Positions 1 to 9,254 of a DNA stretch of 64,000 bases are shown here, piece after piece. The stretch comes from Alteromonadaceae bacterium 2753L.S.0a.02 (lineage in GTDB: Bacteria; Pseudomonadota; Gammaproteobacteria; Pseudomonadales; Cellvibrionaceae). The notes under the pieces were generated by a model. It ran no database searches, was not told the origin of the DNA, and saw only the letters and a list, made by a program, of their open reading frames with translations. Position numbers and translations under genes: made by a program. Position 1 is the first letter of the stretch. Every line of letters starts with the position of its first letter. The stretch covers positions 1,265,001 to 1,329,000 of the forward strand of contig VISH01000002.1 of assembly GCA_007827375.1 (NCBI GenBank), written 5' to 3'.

Positions 1-374
1 GGCCCGCCGGATTTTTTTTCGAGGTAGGGCAGTAACTCTTTCTTTTCCTGTTCGCTGTAATCGAAAGGGAATTCTTCAGCGGTTTCTTCCAAAAAGAAAT
101 CGAAGGGGTTAATCACCGTCATGTCGGCCTGAACTTCAACTTCCACCGAAAATTCTTTGGTGCGTTCGGGGAAAACAAGGCGGGCAAGATAGTTTCCAAA
201 AGCGTCTTGTTGCCAATTCAGAAAGTGTGTTTCGGGTTTGATTTTCATGCTGTAAGCATGAATTGGGGTACGGCTGTGAGGCGCAGGCCGCAAGCGAATA
301 ATATGCGGTGACAGTTTTACCGAGCGGTCGAATTTGTAGTATGTGTTATGTTGTATTGCAACACGTATCGTCAT
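1..374 (-). CDS. Transglutaminase-like family protein, N-terminal part (cut by window edge)
   Basis: The reading frame opens with ATG at 374 and runs off the left end of the window, giving 124 codons without a stop. The visible part (start MTIRVAIQH, then a YYKFDRSVKLSPH stretch and an RLRPAPHSRTPI stretch) resembles the beta-rich N-terminal domain that precedes the catalytic core in bacterial transglutaminase-like proteins of the DUF2126 type. The Cys-His-Asp core is outside the window. It lies 47 bp downstream of the alpha-E gene on the same strand. Transglutaminase-like, alpha-E and circularly permuted ATP-grasp genes are known to cluster and are thought to build or trim an unidentified peptide. 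The substrate cannot be deduced here. Confidence 0.75.
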   Translation of the reverse strand, partial: MTIRVAIQHNTYYKFDRSVKLSPHIIRLRPAPHSRTPIHAYSMKIKPETHFLNWQQDAFGNYLARLVFPERTKEFSVEVEVQADMTVINPFDFFLEETAEEFPFDYSEQEKKELLPYLEKKSGG

Positions 375-421
375 GAGTTAAACACGCTTAATAGAATAGT
401 TGAAAGAATGCCCTTGGGGGC

Positions 422-1357
422 TTACGCAAGTTCTGGAAACCAGTTTGCGGCAATATGCGAATGTATGCTGGCTAAATCGGTTTGCAGGTCGTTGAGATAA
501 TCCCGCAAAGGCTCACCGAGTTGTTCGTAATCCACGTCGTCGAATATATTGGCTTGAATATCTTTCAGATTAGCGACAATTTGCTTCGATCGTGGCAGGC
601 GTTCGGCAGAGTGGAGAATCGCTGCCAGGCAATGCCCGATGGTGCGTGGAAATTGTTTGTCTTCCAGTAAATAAAATACCACAGCGTCTCCGACAACGGC
701 CGAGCGTGTAGTATGGCGATATGATTGCATGGCGCCCAGAGAGCGCAGCACGTTACCCCAGATTATCTGTCGGCTGTTAACACCGCTGTCTTCTTCAACT
801 ACCTGTAGAGCTGCAGCGGCCCCGGCATCGAGAATGCGTGTGGTCATATCAGCGCGTTCCAGATTGCGCCCCAAACGCAAGAAATCCCAAGCGGCATCAT
901 GTGGCATTGTGCCATAAAGCAGCCCCAAAATTTGTTGGCAACCTTTTATCACGCCATCTAAAAATTCGTGACGTCGGCTACGGTTGATACCCTGCTGAAA
1001 GTTCTCGCGCACATAGAGGTTAAGTTCGTTGGTCAGTTCCCAGGTTTCTTCAGGTACTACATCTCGTGTGGTTCTCACATTTTCACGAATCGCGCGAAGC
1101 GAAGAAAGAATGGAGCTGGTGGTGGTGTCGTCGGCCAATAAAAATTTAACGACATTGCGTTCATCGTGAACCTTGAAACGCTCATCGAATTCGTGCTGGG
1201 CACTGTTTATGGTGATTAAGTTATACCAGCCGAAATTCACTGAGCGCGGTAAGTCGAACATCAGGCTGTCGTATACGCGAATTAATCGCGCGGTATTTTC
1301 TACTCGCTCGAGATAACGCGCTGTCCAATATACGCGCTCTGCGACTTTAGAAAGCAT
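422..1357 (-). CDS. Alpha-E domain-containing protein (DUF403)
   Basis: This 311-residue protein is entirely helical in character and begins MLSKVAERVYWTARYLERVE, the typical opening of the alpha-E family (the conserved helix with R-Y-x-E-R near the N-terminus). The family has no demonstrated enzymatic activity. It is found next to circularly permuted ATP-grasp ligases and transglutaminase-like proteases, as here, with the ATP-grasp gene 60 bp upstream and the transglutaminase-like gene 47 bp downstream on the same strand, so the three genes probably form one operon. No signal peptide or membrane segment is visible, so it should be cytoplasmic. The length is normal for the family. Confidence 0.88.
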   Translation of the reverse strand: MLSKVAERVYWTARYLERVENTARLIRVYDSLMFDLPRSVNFGWYNLITINSAQHEFDERFKVHDERNVVKFLLADDTTTSSILSSLRAIRENVRTTRDVVPEETWELTNELNLYVRENFQQGINRSRRHEFLDGVIKGCQQILGLLYGTMPHDAAWDFLRLGRNLERADMTTRILDAGAAAALQVVEEDSGVNSRQIIWGNVLRSLGAMQSYRHTTRSAVVGDAVVFYLLEDKQFPRTIGHCLAAILHSAERLPRSKQIVANLKDIQANIFDDVDYEQLGEPLRDYLNDLQTDLASIHSHIAANWFPELA

Positions 1358-1417
1358 GAGTTGTTACTCCACTAAATTTAAAAAATGGGTTTACGTGTTG
1401 TGGATTCATGGAGTGGC

Positions 1418-2857
1418 TTATTCAACAATCCAGGTGTCTTTACTACCGCCACCTTGAGAGGAATTCACCACCAGTGAACCTTTTTTCATAGCTACACGTG
1501 TTAGCCCGCCTTTGGTTACGTAAGTATCTTTGGCCTGCAAGATAAACGGACGTAAGTCGAGATGACGTGGCTCCAAATCATTTTTGCCCACAATTGTGGG
1601 TGCTGTGGAAAGTTTTAATGTGGGTTGCGCAATATAGTTGCGAGGGTTGGCCTTAATAAGCTCTGCAAAGGTGTCGCGGTCCTTTTTGGTGGAATGCGGT
1701 CCCACGAGCATGCCGTAGCCGCCGGATTCATTAGCCGGCTTAACGACGAGCTTGTCGAGATTGGCTAGTACATATTCGCGCTGTTTGTCGTCATAACACA
1801 AAAATGTTTCGACGTTGGGAATAAGAGGGTCTTCGTCGAGATAATATTTTATAACTTGTGGTACATAGGCATACACCACTTTGTCGTCGGCGACGCCGGC
1901 TCCCGGTGCATTGGCCAACGCGACATTGCCCTTGTGCCATGCGCGCATAAGTCCGGGCACCCCGAGTACGGAATCTTTAACAAAAACCTCAGGGTCTAAG
2001 AAGAGGTCGTCGATACGTCGATAAATTACGTCGACCTGCTCCAAGCCAGAGATGGTTTTCATAAACACGCAGTCATCCTGCACCACGAGATCGCTACCTT
2101 CGACCAGCTCGGTGCCCATTTGCTGTGCAAGAAAAGCATGCTCGAAGTAGGCTGAATTGTAGATGCCTGGAGTAAGCACGGCGATTACCGGCTTTTTCAA
2201 TTTGCGAGGTGATAGTGCTGCGAGGGTGTCAAACAATCGCGCGGGATATTCATCCACCCTGGCAATATCCACGGTTTCGAAAAGTTCAGGCAATACGCGT
2301 TTGGTGATCGCGCGATTTTCTAACATGTAGGAAACACCTGAGGGTACTCGTAGGTTGTCCTCCAGTACATAAAACTCCCCATCATCTGCGCGCACCAAAT
2401 CAGTGCCACAAATGTGGGCCCACACACCAAATGCGGGCTTCATTCCTTCGCATTCTTTGCGGTAGTTTTTCGATTGCTTGAGAACAAACTCCGGGATAAT
2501 GCCGTCTTTGAGAATTTTCTGATCGTGGTAGAGGTCATCAATGAACAGATTCAGGGCTGTGAGGCGCTGCTTCAAACCGGCTTCCGCAACCTCCCATTGT
2601 TTCGCGGCAATAGGGCGGGGGATGATATCGAAGGGCCATGCGCGATCGATATTGCCTTCTTCGGTGTAAACCGTAAACGAAACCCCCATTTCTTTAATTG
2701 TGCTTTCTGCGGCTTGTTTGCGTGCTGCAAGTTCTTCTTCGCTGAAAGACTTTAATTGTGCAACGAGTTTTTGTGCAGGTCGGCGGGCGTTGCCTGGGCT
2801 GCTCATAACCTCGTCATAAAAATCACCGGAAGCGTACTCTTTCCAGTTCATTACCAT
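1418..2857 (-). CDS. Circularly permuted ATP-grasp type 2 family protein (DUF404/DUF407)
   Basis: This 479-residue protein belongs to the circularly permuted ATP-grasp group of predicted peptide or amide ligases. Visible family marks are RPFDIIPRPI-like text near residues 75-85, a DLVRADDGEFYVLEDN stretch near residue 155, YRRIDDLFLDP near residue 285, and the glycine-rich NESGGYGMLVG loop near residue 375 that would bind ATP phosphates. No signal peptide is seen. It is the first gene of a minus-strand set with the alpha-E and transglutaminase-like genes. Two ATGs (2857 and 2851) are close together; the first has a GGGTGAG sequence at suitable distance. The product of the ligase reaction is unknown. 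Confidence 0.88.
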   Translation of the reverse strand: MVMNWKEYASGDFYDEVMSSPGNARRPAQKLVAQLKSFSEEELAARKQAAESTIKEMGVSFTVYTEEGNIDRAWPFDIIPRPIAAKQWEVAEAGLKQRLTALNLFIDDLYHDQKILKDGIIPEFVLKQSKNYRKECEGMKPAFGVWAHICGTDLVRADDGEFYVLEDNLRVPSGVSYMLENRAITKRVLPELFETVDIARVDEYPARLFDTLAALSPRKLKKPVIAVLTPGIYNSAYFEHAFLAQQMGTELVEGSDLVVQDDCVFMKTISGLEQVDVIYRRIDDLFLDPEVFVKDSVLGVPGLMRAWHKGNVALANAPGAGVADDKVVYAYVPQVIKYYLDEDPLIPNVETFLCYDDKQREYVLANLDKLVVKPANESGGYGMLVGPHSTKKDRDTFAELIKANPRNYIAQPTLKLSTAPTIVGKNDLEPRHLDLRPFILQAKDTYVTKGGLTRVAMKKGSLVVNSSQGGGSKDTWIVE

Positions 2858-3334
2858 GGTTGCTCACCCATTTTTTATAAAATTTCTATTCTACTGCAAT
2901 TGTTGATAAATCTCGCCCGGCATTTGGCTTACCGCAGTTTTTTTATTGCAAGTACTTGCCGACGTCGGTGCGCTGAAATGTTAAGCATACATCGCGCCAT
3001 CGGGCCTGAAGGTGTAAAAGGGGGAGGAGAGGGGCCGGACTTCGGACGACGCATTTATTATTGCTTTTAACGCCCGGGTCACCACACAGTGCCTCGTAAG
3101 CAGCCCGTGGAGTATAAACGAGCTTGGTGTCGATCGCTGTGCTTCAAGCAAACTCCTAAAGAGGGAATTTGCGGGCTACTTAACAGAGTGAGGATCACCG
3201 AAGTACCGGCGAGGTGTATTTAAAACCATAGCCACTTGGCATGGAAATTATTGCACGCCAATTTATATGACAGGTTTCAAATTGATAGCATTTGATAAAT
3301 TTTTCAGGCGAGATGCATGGCAGTGTTACAGTTT
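2858..3334. other. 477-bp intergenic region without recognised feature
   Basis: The region separates the ATP-grasp operon (minus strand, start at 2857) from the end of the YbaN-like gene (minus strand, stop at 3335). It should hold the promoter of the former near 2870-2960, where the DNA is AT-rich, but no convincing -35/-10 pair was found. No tRNA, clear terminator or believable small gene was seen; the open frame across 2756-3070 has no ribosome-binding site and no recognisable protein features. Confidence 0.5.
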
Positions 3335-3721
3335 TTATATGGGCCAGCGATTTTTTTTACGCACTTCGTCGCGCACGGGCAATCGGGAAATGAAGTAAAG
3401 GCAAGTGAGCATGGTGGCCACCAGAAATAACCTTACCCCTGGTAACGGCACTATGGCGATACTCAGTGAAAAGCTCGCGACCACCAATGCAAGCGCCTGC
3501 GCTTTCACGTGCTTGCGCAGCGCCCGATAACGCTGCCAATCTCTAATAGCGGGGCCAAACCAGTGGTTCTGTAGCAGCCATTGATGAAAACGCTGCGAAC
3601 TTTTGGCGAAACACGCTGCTGCCAGGAGGATGAATGGCGTTGTTGGAAGTAGTGGCAGGAATATACCCACAACACCCACAGCAACCGCCAACCAACCGCA
3701 CATTACCAGCAATATTCTCAT
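3335..3721 (-). CDS. YbaN family inner-membrane protein (DUF454)
   Basis: This 128-residue protein starts MRILLVMCGWLAVAVGVVG and continues with the FLPLLPTTPFILLAAACFAKSS signature of the DUF454/YbaN family. Further family text is HQWLLQNHWFGPAIRDWQ. Three membrane segments can be seen, at about residues 4-22, 24-42 and 76-110 (the last possibly a re-entrant pair). The function of the family is unknown. The gene lies 51 bp downstream of the di-haem peroxidase gene on the same strand, so it may be read from the same Fur-controlled transcript, although that link is only positional. Confidence 0.85.
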   Translation of the reverse strand: MRILLVMCGWLAVAVGVVGIFLPLLPTTPFILLAAACFAKSSQRFHQWLLQNHWFGPAIRDWQRYRALRKHVKAQALALVVASFSLSIAIVPLPGVRLFLVATMLTCLYFISRLPVRDEVRKKNRWPI

Positions 3722-3772
3722 GGATAGCCTTCGCCGGTTCCCCGTTTAATTCACGGGTTAATTTAACCGGTT

Positions 3773-5056
3773 TTAATCACACTTGCCATCTGTGGGTAGT
3801 AAGTGTTCGTAACGTTCGTCGGTAAGTGTGCGCAGGAAACACTCTATTTGCACAAGTTGTTGATCGGTCAGGCTCTGACCATTGGCCAGCTCTGCTGTGG
3901 CTATTGTCTCTGGAACTTCCGCATCGGCCCAGGATTCTCCAGTTTCGGGATTCAGACTATGGCTGGAACCCTCGATAAAATGATCGTAAAACGCTAACAC
4001 CGTTGCCAATTCACGGAACACGCCGTTGTGCATATAAGGGGCAGTCACGGCCACGTTGCGCAAAGTGGGTACTTTAAATTTACCCTTGTGGTTGGGGTCA
4101 TCAATGGCTGGGTTATCAAGCAGACCATTATCTACGAACGCGGTGTCCTGTGCTTTAGCTTCTCGACTGGCAATATTCGCCGGTACGCCAATATTGTGAT
4201 ATTCATAACCGGTAAAGGGTTCGTTGTCGTGACCGTTGGGGCGCAGTTGATGGCAGGTAGCGCAGCTGGTAAATTCCTGAGAGAAAAATAAGCTTTTACC
4301 TGCTGCGGCTTTGCTAAGTGGGTCGTAGAAGGTTTCGCCACGTAACACCTTATCGTACAGAGAATCGAAACTCGCAAAGCTTTCAGTTTTTTCAAATGCC
4401 GCGATTGCCTCGGCCATTTTGGTGTAGGCCGTGTCTGTGTCAGTAAAAACGCTTTCCCCAAAAATAGTTTTGAATGCGATTTCGTAATCGGTATTCTCCA
4501 ATAAACGTGCTACAACCGCTGCTTTATCTTCCATGCCCATTTCTACTGGATTTACCGGTGGCCCCTCCGCCTGTTCGACCAATGTGGCTGCCCGGCCATC
4601 CAAAAACTGCCCTCCGAATGGGCCCACATAGTTGGGTTGATCGCTGTTGAATCGCTGGCGACTGTTGCTTGATTCAAGTATCTGGAATTCAGGTGCCAGC
4701 ATTGCGTAAGCAGCTGACGGAGTATTGCGATCGCCGAAACTGAGGTCGTCGTCACCCAGAGATGTGGTGAACACCTTACCATCATTGCCTGTTCTGGCAT
4801 CGATAAAGCCATTTTCAGCGGTGTGGCAGGTAGCGCAACTTTGGGTACGGTTTTTGGATAGGTTCACATCGTTAAACAAGGTTTCGCCCAATTTTTCGAT
4901 TGTGGCAAAAGACGGTGAGCCGCTGGAAGAGCTGCTGGAGGAACTACTGGAGGATGAGGACGCGCTGACCACGGGTGATTCCGAAGAGCCGCCACCCCCT
5001 CCGCCGCACGCCTGAAGCAAGCTAAACAGTAATCCCAATCCAATCAATTTGCGCAT
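3773..5056 (-). CDS. Di-haem cytochrome c peroxidase/MauG-family lipoprotein with poly-Ser linker
   Basis: This 427-residue protein has a lipoprotein signal peptide ending LLQAC (Cys17), a glycine run, a poly-serine linker at about 32-45, and then a di-haem peroxidase domain. The two haem-binding motifs are CATCH near residues 74-78 and CATCH near residue 265; a C-terminal MHNG sequence gives a likely axial methionine. It should be anchored in a membrane facing the periplasm or cell surface and either reduce hydrogen peroxide or oxidise a partner protein. It is divergent from the imelysin gene across a Fur box at 5151-5165, which suggests iron control of both. A fully orthodox CcpA function cannot be separated from a MauG-like one by eye. 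Confidence 0.88.
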   Translation of the reverse strand: MRKLIGLGLLFSLLQACGGGGGGSSESPVVSASSSSSSSSSSSSSGSPSFATIEKLGETLFNDVNLSKNRTQSCATCHTAENGFIDARTGNDGKVFTTSLGDDDLSFGDRNTPSAAYAMLAPEFQILESSNSRQRFNSDQPNYVGPFGGQFLDGRAATLVEQAEGPPVNPVEMGMEDKAAVVARLLENTDYEIAFKTIFGESVFTDTDTAYTKMAEAIAAFEKTESFASFDSLYDKVLRGETFYDPLSKAAAGKSLFFSQEFTSCATCHQLRPNGHDNEPFTGYEYHNIGVPANIASREAKAQDTAFVDNGLLDNPAIDDPNHKGKFKVPTLRNVAVTAPYMHNGVFRELATVLAFYDHFIEGSSHSLNPETGESWADAEVPETIATAELANGQSLTDQQLVQIECFLRTLTDERYEHLLPTDGKCD

Positions 5057-5150
5057 GTTGTTGCCCTTCTTACAAAAATATTCGTGTGCTGCAGACTATA
5101 CCTCTACAAATTACGCGGCTACTTGAGACAAATCAAGATAAAAATACAAT

Positions 5151-5165
5151 TGCTAATCATTCTCA
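5151..5165. promoter_or_regulatory. Fur box between di-haem peroxidase and imelysin genes
   Basis: The sequence TGCTAATCATTCTCA matches the 7-1-7 Fur core TGATAATCATTATCA at 13 of 15 positions. It lies 94 bp upstream of the imelysin ATG (plus strand) and 94 bp upstream of the di-haem peroxidase ATG (minus strand), well placed to repress both divergent promoters when iron is plentiful. Imelysin genes are commonly Fur-regulated in other gammaproteobacteria, which agrees with this reading. Confidence 0.8.
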
Positions 5166-5258
5166 TTTTGTAATAGTATCACCACAAAGCATAGGGGTGT
5201 GTGGTTGAGTTCTATGCCAACCACGACGATTACAATCAACTTTCTTGGGGTAAAAATC

Positions 5259-6719
5259 ATGTTGTTTTCACGTTTACTCGCTCTGTTGGCCTTGAGTGCG
5301 GTGCTGTCTGCCTGTGGCGGTGGCGGTTCCAGTAGTTCAGACAGCGGTGCTTCCAGTTCTTCCTCCAGCAGCAGTTCGTCATCAAGCAGTTCATCGGGGG
5401 GTGAGTTTAGTCTGGAAAACGCGCGCGCAATTATTAACAGCAACGCCGATATCGCCTACGCGGTCTACAGTGATGCGGTGGACACCGCGGTTGCGTTGCA
5501 AACCGCGATCACAAATTTCAAAGCAGAGCCCACACAAACGAATCTCGATGCTGCCAAGCAAGCCTGGTTGGTTGCCCGTGAGCCCTATGGCCAAAGTGAA
5601 GTTTATCGTTTCCGTTTGAGCCCCATCGATTCTACAAATTATCAGGATGAAGACGGGCCGGAGGGCGACATCAACGCCTGGCCACTGGGTGAAGCGCTTA
5701 TAGATTACGTGGTCACAGGTAGCGATTTTGGTTCGGATCAAGTGGAAGTGGCGAGTCATAGCACCACTGTGAATTATCCCGATGAAAATATTATTAATTC
5801 GTCGGTGACTATTGATGAGAATCTCATCAGCAACACCGCCACGGCAGACGATGAGCACGACGTAATCGCCGGTTATCACGCTATTGAATTTATGTTGTGG
5901 GGTCAGGACCTCAACCTTGATGGCAGTGCCGATACAGAAACCACGCGTGAGCTTTCCATGGTGGGAAATATTCTGACGTCTGGTGGTCATCGCCCGTTGG
6001 AAGATTTCACTAGCGATACCTACGCAGAACGGCGTTTTCAGTACTTGGAAGTCTTGGTTGCAAAATTAATTAATGACTTAACCAGTGTACGCGACGGTTG
6101 GGCGCCCAACGCGAGCTACCGTACCGCGTTTACTAGTGTTGCCAATGTGGCTGCGGCGCGTCAAAAACTGGCAGAAATTCTGGTGGGCATGGGCACGCTT
6201 TCCGAAGGTGAGCTGGCCGGTGAACGTATGCAGATCGCTTTTAGTTCAAATTCCCAGGAAGATGAACACAGCTGTTTTTCTGATAATACTCACCGCGATA
6301 TCTGGCTCGATGCCGAAGGGGTGTCAAACAGTTATTTTGGCGATTATGCCGGTTACGACAGTGATTTGGATGGTGTGGACGACGTAACCACGCGCGCAGT
6401 CTCCGGCTATGGCTTTGATGATTACCTCAATGCTGCGGGTTTTAGCACCCTCGACGATTCCCTGCAACAGGCATTGGCAAACACGGCGACTCACACGCAG
6501 GCAATAGACGCAAGTGCGCGTGCCGGATCGCCTTTTGACGTGTTGATCATGGACGAAAATCGCAATAGCGATAACCCCGTGTACAAAGCCATTATTGCAC
6601 TCAACCAGCAGTCGGCCTTAATTGCCGATGTTGCCGAAGTTCTCGGAGTGGATACCAGTGTAGTGGACGAAGGGGCCTCGGATTGTGACACCACGCAACC
6701 CGATCAGACTTGCGAATAA
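5259..6719 (+). CDS. Imelysin family (peptidase M75) lipoprotein with poly-Ser linker
   Basis: This 486-residue protein starts at ATG 5259, preceded by a GGGG ribosome-binding sequence at 5247-5250, and has a lipoprotein signal peptide ending VLSAC. A glycine/serine linker with a long serine run follows, then the imelysin fold. The family motif GxHxxE is intact as GYHAIEF near residue 215, inside the larger text IAGYHAIEFMLWGQD. Imelysin proteins are periplasmic or outer-membrane iron-related proteins; the relative IcmP of Pseudomonas is described as an insulin-cleaving metalloprotein, but peptidase activity is doubtful for the family as a whole. It is the first gene of a five-gene plus-strand block and follows the Fur box. 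Confidence 0.9.
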   Translation: MLFSRLLALLALSAVLSACGGGGSSSSDSGASSSSSSSSSSSSSSSGGEFSLENARAIINSNADIAYAVYSDAVDTAVALQTAITNFKAEPTQTNLDAAKQAWLVAREPYGQSEVYRFRLSPIDSTNYQDEDGPEGDINAWPLGEALIDYVVTGSDFGSDQVEVASHSTTVNYPDENIINSSVTIDENLISNTATADDEHDVIAGYHAIEFMLWGQDLNLDGSADTETTRELSMVGNILTSGGHRPLEDFTSDTYAERRFQYLEVLVAKLINDLTSVRDGWAPNASYRTAFTSVANVAAARQKLAEILVGMGTLSEGELAGERMQIAFSSNSQEDEHSCFSDNTHRDIWLDAEGVSNSYFGDYAGYDSDLDGVDDVTTRAVSGYGFDDYLNAAGFSTLDDSLQQALANTATHTQAIDASARAGSPFDVLIMDENRNSDNPVYKAIIALNQQSALIADVAEVLGVDTSVVDEGASDCDTTQPDQTCE

Positions 6720-8154
6720 TCTTGTCGCGTTATTGGTCGCGGCAATTGTAACCAGTTCCTGCGAGCAATCTGCCAAAGCGCCACCTCTGTTGCCGAGCGA
6801 AAGCCTGCCCGGTGGCGCTGCAACGCTTTTAAGCCAGGCAGTTGTAGTTTTCGATGCACCGGTGGCTAACTTACCCCCAGAACTAAAGTCCTCATTTTAT
6901 GCGGGCAAGGCACTGGCGGAACAGCCTTGGGTGAAAGCACCCACTGCAACAACCGCGCGGGACGGTTTAGGACCGCTTTACAACGCGCGGTCTTGTATGT
7001 CGTGCCACATTAATGGTGGTCGTGGTCGCATGCCGCAAGCGCCGGATGAATTGCTAACCCAGGGTGTGCTGCGACTCAGCATGGTTGGTGAAAAGTCTTT
7101 CGTGCAAGAGTTGGGCGTCGCTCCCCATCCCGTATTGGGCGATCAACTTCAAACTCAATCGGTTGCCTTGAGTCATCAGCTTCGCCATGTTTCGTTTAAC
7201 AGTTCTGCTATGGAAGTGCAGCCCGAAGCCTACATTTATCTGCGTTGGCAAGACCAATCGTTTACTTTTCCAGATGGTGAACTGCAAGCGCTGCGGTATC
7301 CGCAGGTATTCATTGAAAACAACAGCATTGAGTTGCAACACTCTGAGGTGTTAACCAGTTTGCGCAGTGCACCAGCTGTATTGGGTGTCGGTTTGATAGA
7401 AGCAATTCCTCAAGCGGCTATAAACGCAATAGCGGATGCGCAACACGCCTCTGATACTGGAATATCCGGTCGTGTCAATCGGGTATGGGACCCGCTTACA
7501 CAAAGTTTCCAAGCCGGACGTTTCGGTTGGAAAGCGAGTCGTGCAAATTTGGCGGTGACTGTTGCTGCGGCGTTTGTAAATGACGTGGGTATAACCAACC
7601 CGATTTTTCCGCAACAACCTTGCACAGAGAAACAACTCGACTGTTTGCGCAGTAGCCACGGAAGTGCGCCAGATCAAGTGGAATTACCGCAACATTTATT
7701 GGACCTGGTGGAATTGTTTACACAAAACCTTGCTGTGCCGAGAAGCCGCTTAACGCCGCAAACACAGCAGGGGCGTGAATATTTTTATGCGTCGGGTTGC
7801 CAGCAATGTCATCAACCAAGTTTTGTAACTGGTGAGCATGCGCAGCCGCATTTATCCCGCCAAACCATCTGGCCATACAGTGATTTTTTATTGCATGACA
7901 TGGGCGATTCCCTGGCTGATGGCCGCAGTGATTTTGCCGCTTCGGGTCAGGAATGGCGAACACCGCCTTTATGGGGAATTGGCGTTAGTAAAAAAGTAAA
8001 CGGGATTGCGACCTTATTGCACGATGGGCGCGCACGCAACGTGACGGAAGCGATTTTGTGGCACGGCGGAGAAGCGCTAAAAGCCAAAGAAAAATTTATA
8101 CATTTACCGAAGCAGCAGCGCCGGGCTTTGGTGCAATTTGTGGAGTCATTATGA
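6685..8154 (+). CDS. DUF1111 di-haem oxidoreductase-like protein
   Basis: This 489-residue protein begins at a GTG (6685) with GAAGGGG upstream and overlaps the imelysin gene by 35 bp. A hydrophobic N-terminal segment (about residues 12-24) ends in SSC, so it may be a lipoprotein, although the lipobox is weak. Two haem c motifs are clear, CMSCH near residue 106 and CQQCH near residue 372, and LLHDGRARNVTEAILWHGGEA near the C-terminus is the distal part typical of DUF1111/DHOR proteins. It should act in the periplasm as a c-type electron-transfer or oxidoreductase partner of the imelysin. DUF1111, DUF1513 and imelysin genes travel together in many proteobacteria. The reaction is not known. Confidence 0.88.
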   Translation: MTPRNPIRLANNLVALLVAAIVTSSCEQSAKAPPLLPSESLPGGAATLLSQAVVVFDAPVANLPPELKSSFYAGKALAEQPWVKAPTATTARDGLGPLYNARSCMSCHINGGRGRMPQAPDELLTQGVLRLSMVGEKSFVQELGVAPHPVLGDQLQTQSVALSHQLRHVSFNSSAMEVQPEAYIYLRWQDQSFTFPDGELQALRYPQVFIENNSIELQHSEVLTSLRSAPAVLGVGLIEAIPQAAINAIADAQHASDTGISGRVNRVWDPLTQSFQAGRFGWKASRANLAVTVAAAFVNDVGITNPIFPQQPCTEKQLDCLRSSHGSAPDQVELPQHLLDLVELFTQNLAVPRSRLTPQTQQGREYFYASGCQQCHQPSFVTGEHAQPHLSRQTIWPYSDFLLHDMGDSLADGRSDFAASGQEWRTPPLWGIGVSKKVNGIATLLHDGRARNVTEAILWHGGEALKAKEKFIHLPKQQRRALVQFVESL

Positions 8155-9254
8155 ATCGAAGACTTTTTTTAACGTTTTCAGGGGCTACAGTAGTGGCACC
8201 TTTGATACCGGCTTGGGCGAGTGCACCTTCTGGCAGGGAATATTGGATTTCTGCACAGGGTAAAAAAGATTTTGGCTTGGCGTGGGTTGAAAAGTCTTCT
8301 GGCAATACAATTCAGGTGTACACAGGCTTTCGAGGGCATCAGGTAATCGCGCTGCCTGGCGACCGTGTTTTGATGGTAGCGCGTCGACCCGGGCAGCAAC
8401 TGGCCGTGGCCGATCTTGCCAGTGGTGATCTGGTAGCACAGCAGCGCTGTCCGGAAAATCGCGTATTGGTTGGCCACGCTTGTGTCAGCCCAGACGGAAA
8501 AAAACTATTTGTTGCGGAGGCTGATGAGCGGGATGGTGCAGGTTATATCGGAATATATCGAGCTGATGATTTACAGCGTATTAGCGAATTTTCCAGCTAC
8601 GGCATTGGGCCGCATCAATTGGAATTTATGCCGGATCGACGCACCATGGCGCTTGCCAATGGTGGCTTACATACGCGCGCAGCTACCGGTAAACAGGTGC
8701 TTAATATCGACACCATGGAATCGACCTTGGTCTTTATAGACAGCCACAGGGGCACTTTACAAGGTGTTCAAAAATTAAATGAATCGAAAGCGGGTATGCG
8801 CCATCTGGCGGTATCCGAAGGTGGCGATGTGGTTATTGCAACGCAATTGCAGAGGGGGGCCATGCAGCACAATAACGTCGTTGCCTTGGGAGCGATAAAA
8901 CGCCCTGGCGAACCTTTGCAATTATTGCAAGCCCCGCAAACCCTTTGGGCGTCTATGAAGGATTACGCGGGTAGCGTTGCGATTAATTCACAACATCAGG
9001 TGGCGGGAATTACCAGTCCGCGCGGCAATATTGCTGCATTTTTCTCTCTTCAACGCGGAGATCTCATTGGATATCACGAATTTCACGATGTGTGTGGCAT
9101 TACCAGCAGTGCCAATCAGCAAAACTTCGTGTTGAGCAATTCACAAGGTCAGCTGCGCGTGCTTGATGCGCAAAGCCTGCGGGAATTGCCTCAGCAGCGT
9201 AAAACGATTAAAGATTGTTCCTGGGATAATCATCTCGCGGTATTAAGAACATGA
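8151..9254 (+). CDS. DUF1513 domain-containing exported beta-propeller-like protein
   Basis: The 367-residue protein starts at ATG 8151, in an ATGA overlap with the preceding stop and with GGAG just upstream; an in-frame upstream extension to 8058 lacks a ribosome-binding site. The N-terminus NRRLFLTFSG followed by a hydrophobic stretch resembles a Tat signal peptide. The body consists of repeated beta-strand text of the DUF1513 family, for example VLVGHACVSPDGKKLFVAE and GPHQLEFMPD, as expected of a seven-bladed propeller. It is translationally coupled to the DUF1111 gene before it and the second imelysin gene after it. No catalytic residues are recognised; it may be a scaffold in the imelysin/di-haem system. 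Confidence 0.85.
   Translation: MNRRLFLTFSGATVVAPLIPAWASAPSGREYWISAQGKKDFGLAWVEKSSGNTIQVYTGFRGHQVIALPGDRVLMVARRPGQQLAVADLASGDLVAQQRCPENRVLVGHACVSPDGKKLFVAEADERDGAGYIGIYRADDLQRISEFSSYGIGPHQLEFMPDRRTMALANGGLHTRAATGKQVLNIDTMESTLVFIDSHRGTLQGVQKLNESKAGMRHLAVSEGGDVVIATQLQRGAMQHNNVVALGAIKRPGEPLQLLQAPQTLWASMKDYAGSVAINSQHQVAGITSPRGNIAAFFSLQRGDLIGYHEFHDVCGITSSANQQNFVLSNSQGQLRVLDAQSLRELPQQRKTIKDCSWDNHLAVLRT

Noticed and set aside
2756..3070. 104-codon plus-strand frame across the start of the ATP-grasp gene and the adjoining gap
   Set aside because: No ribosome-binding site, overlaps a well-supported gene on the other strand, and no recognisable protein features.
5391..5990. 199-codon minus-strand frame inside the first imelysin gene
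   Set aside because: The plus-strand gene has signal peptide, linker and family motif; the antisense frame has none.
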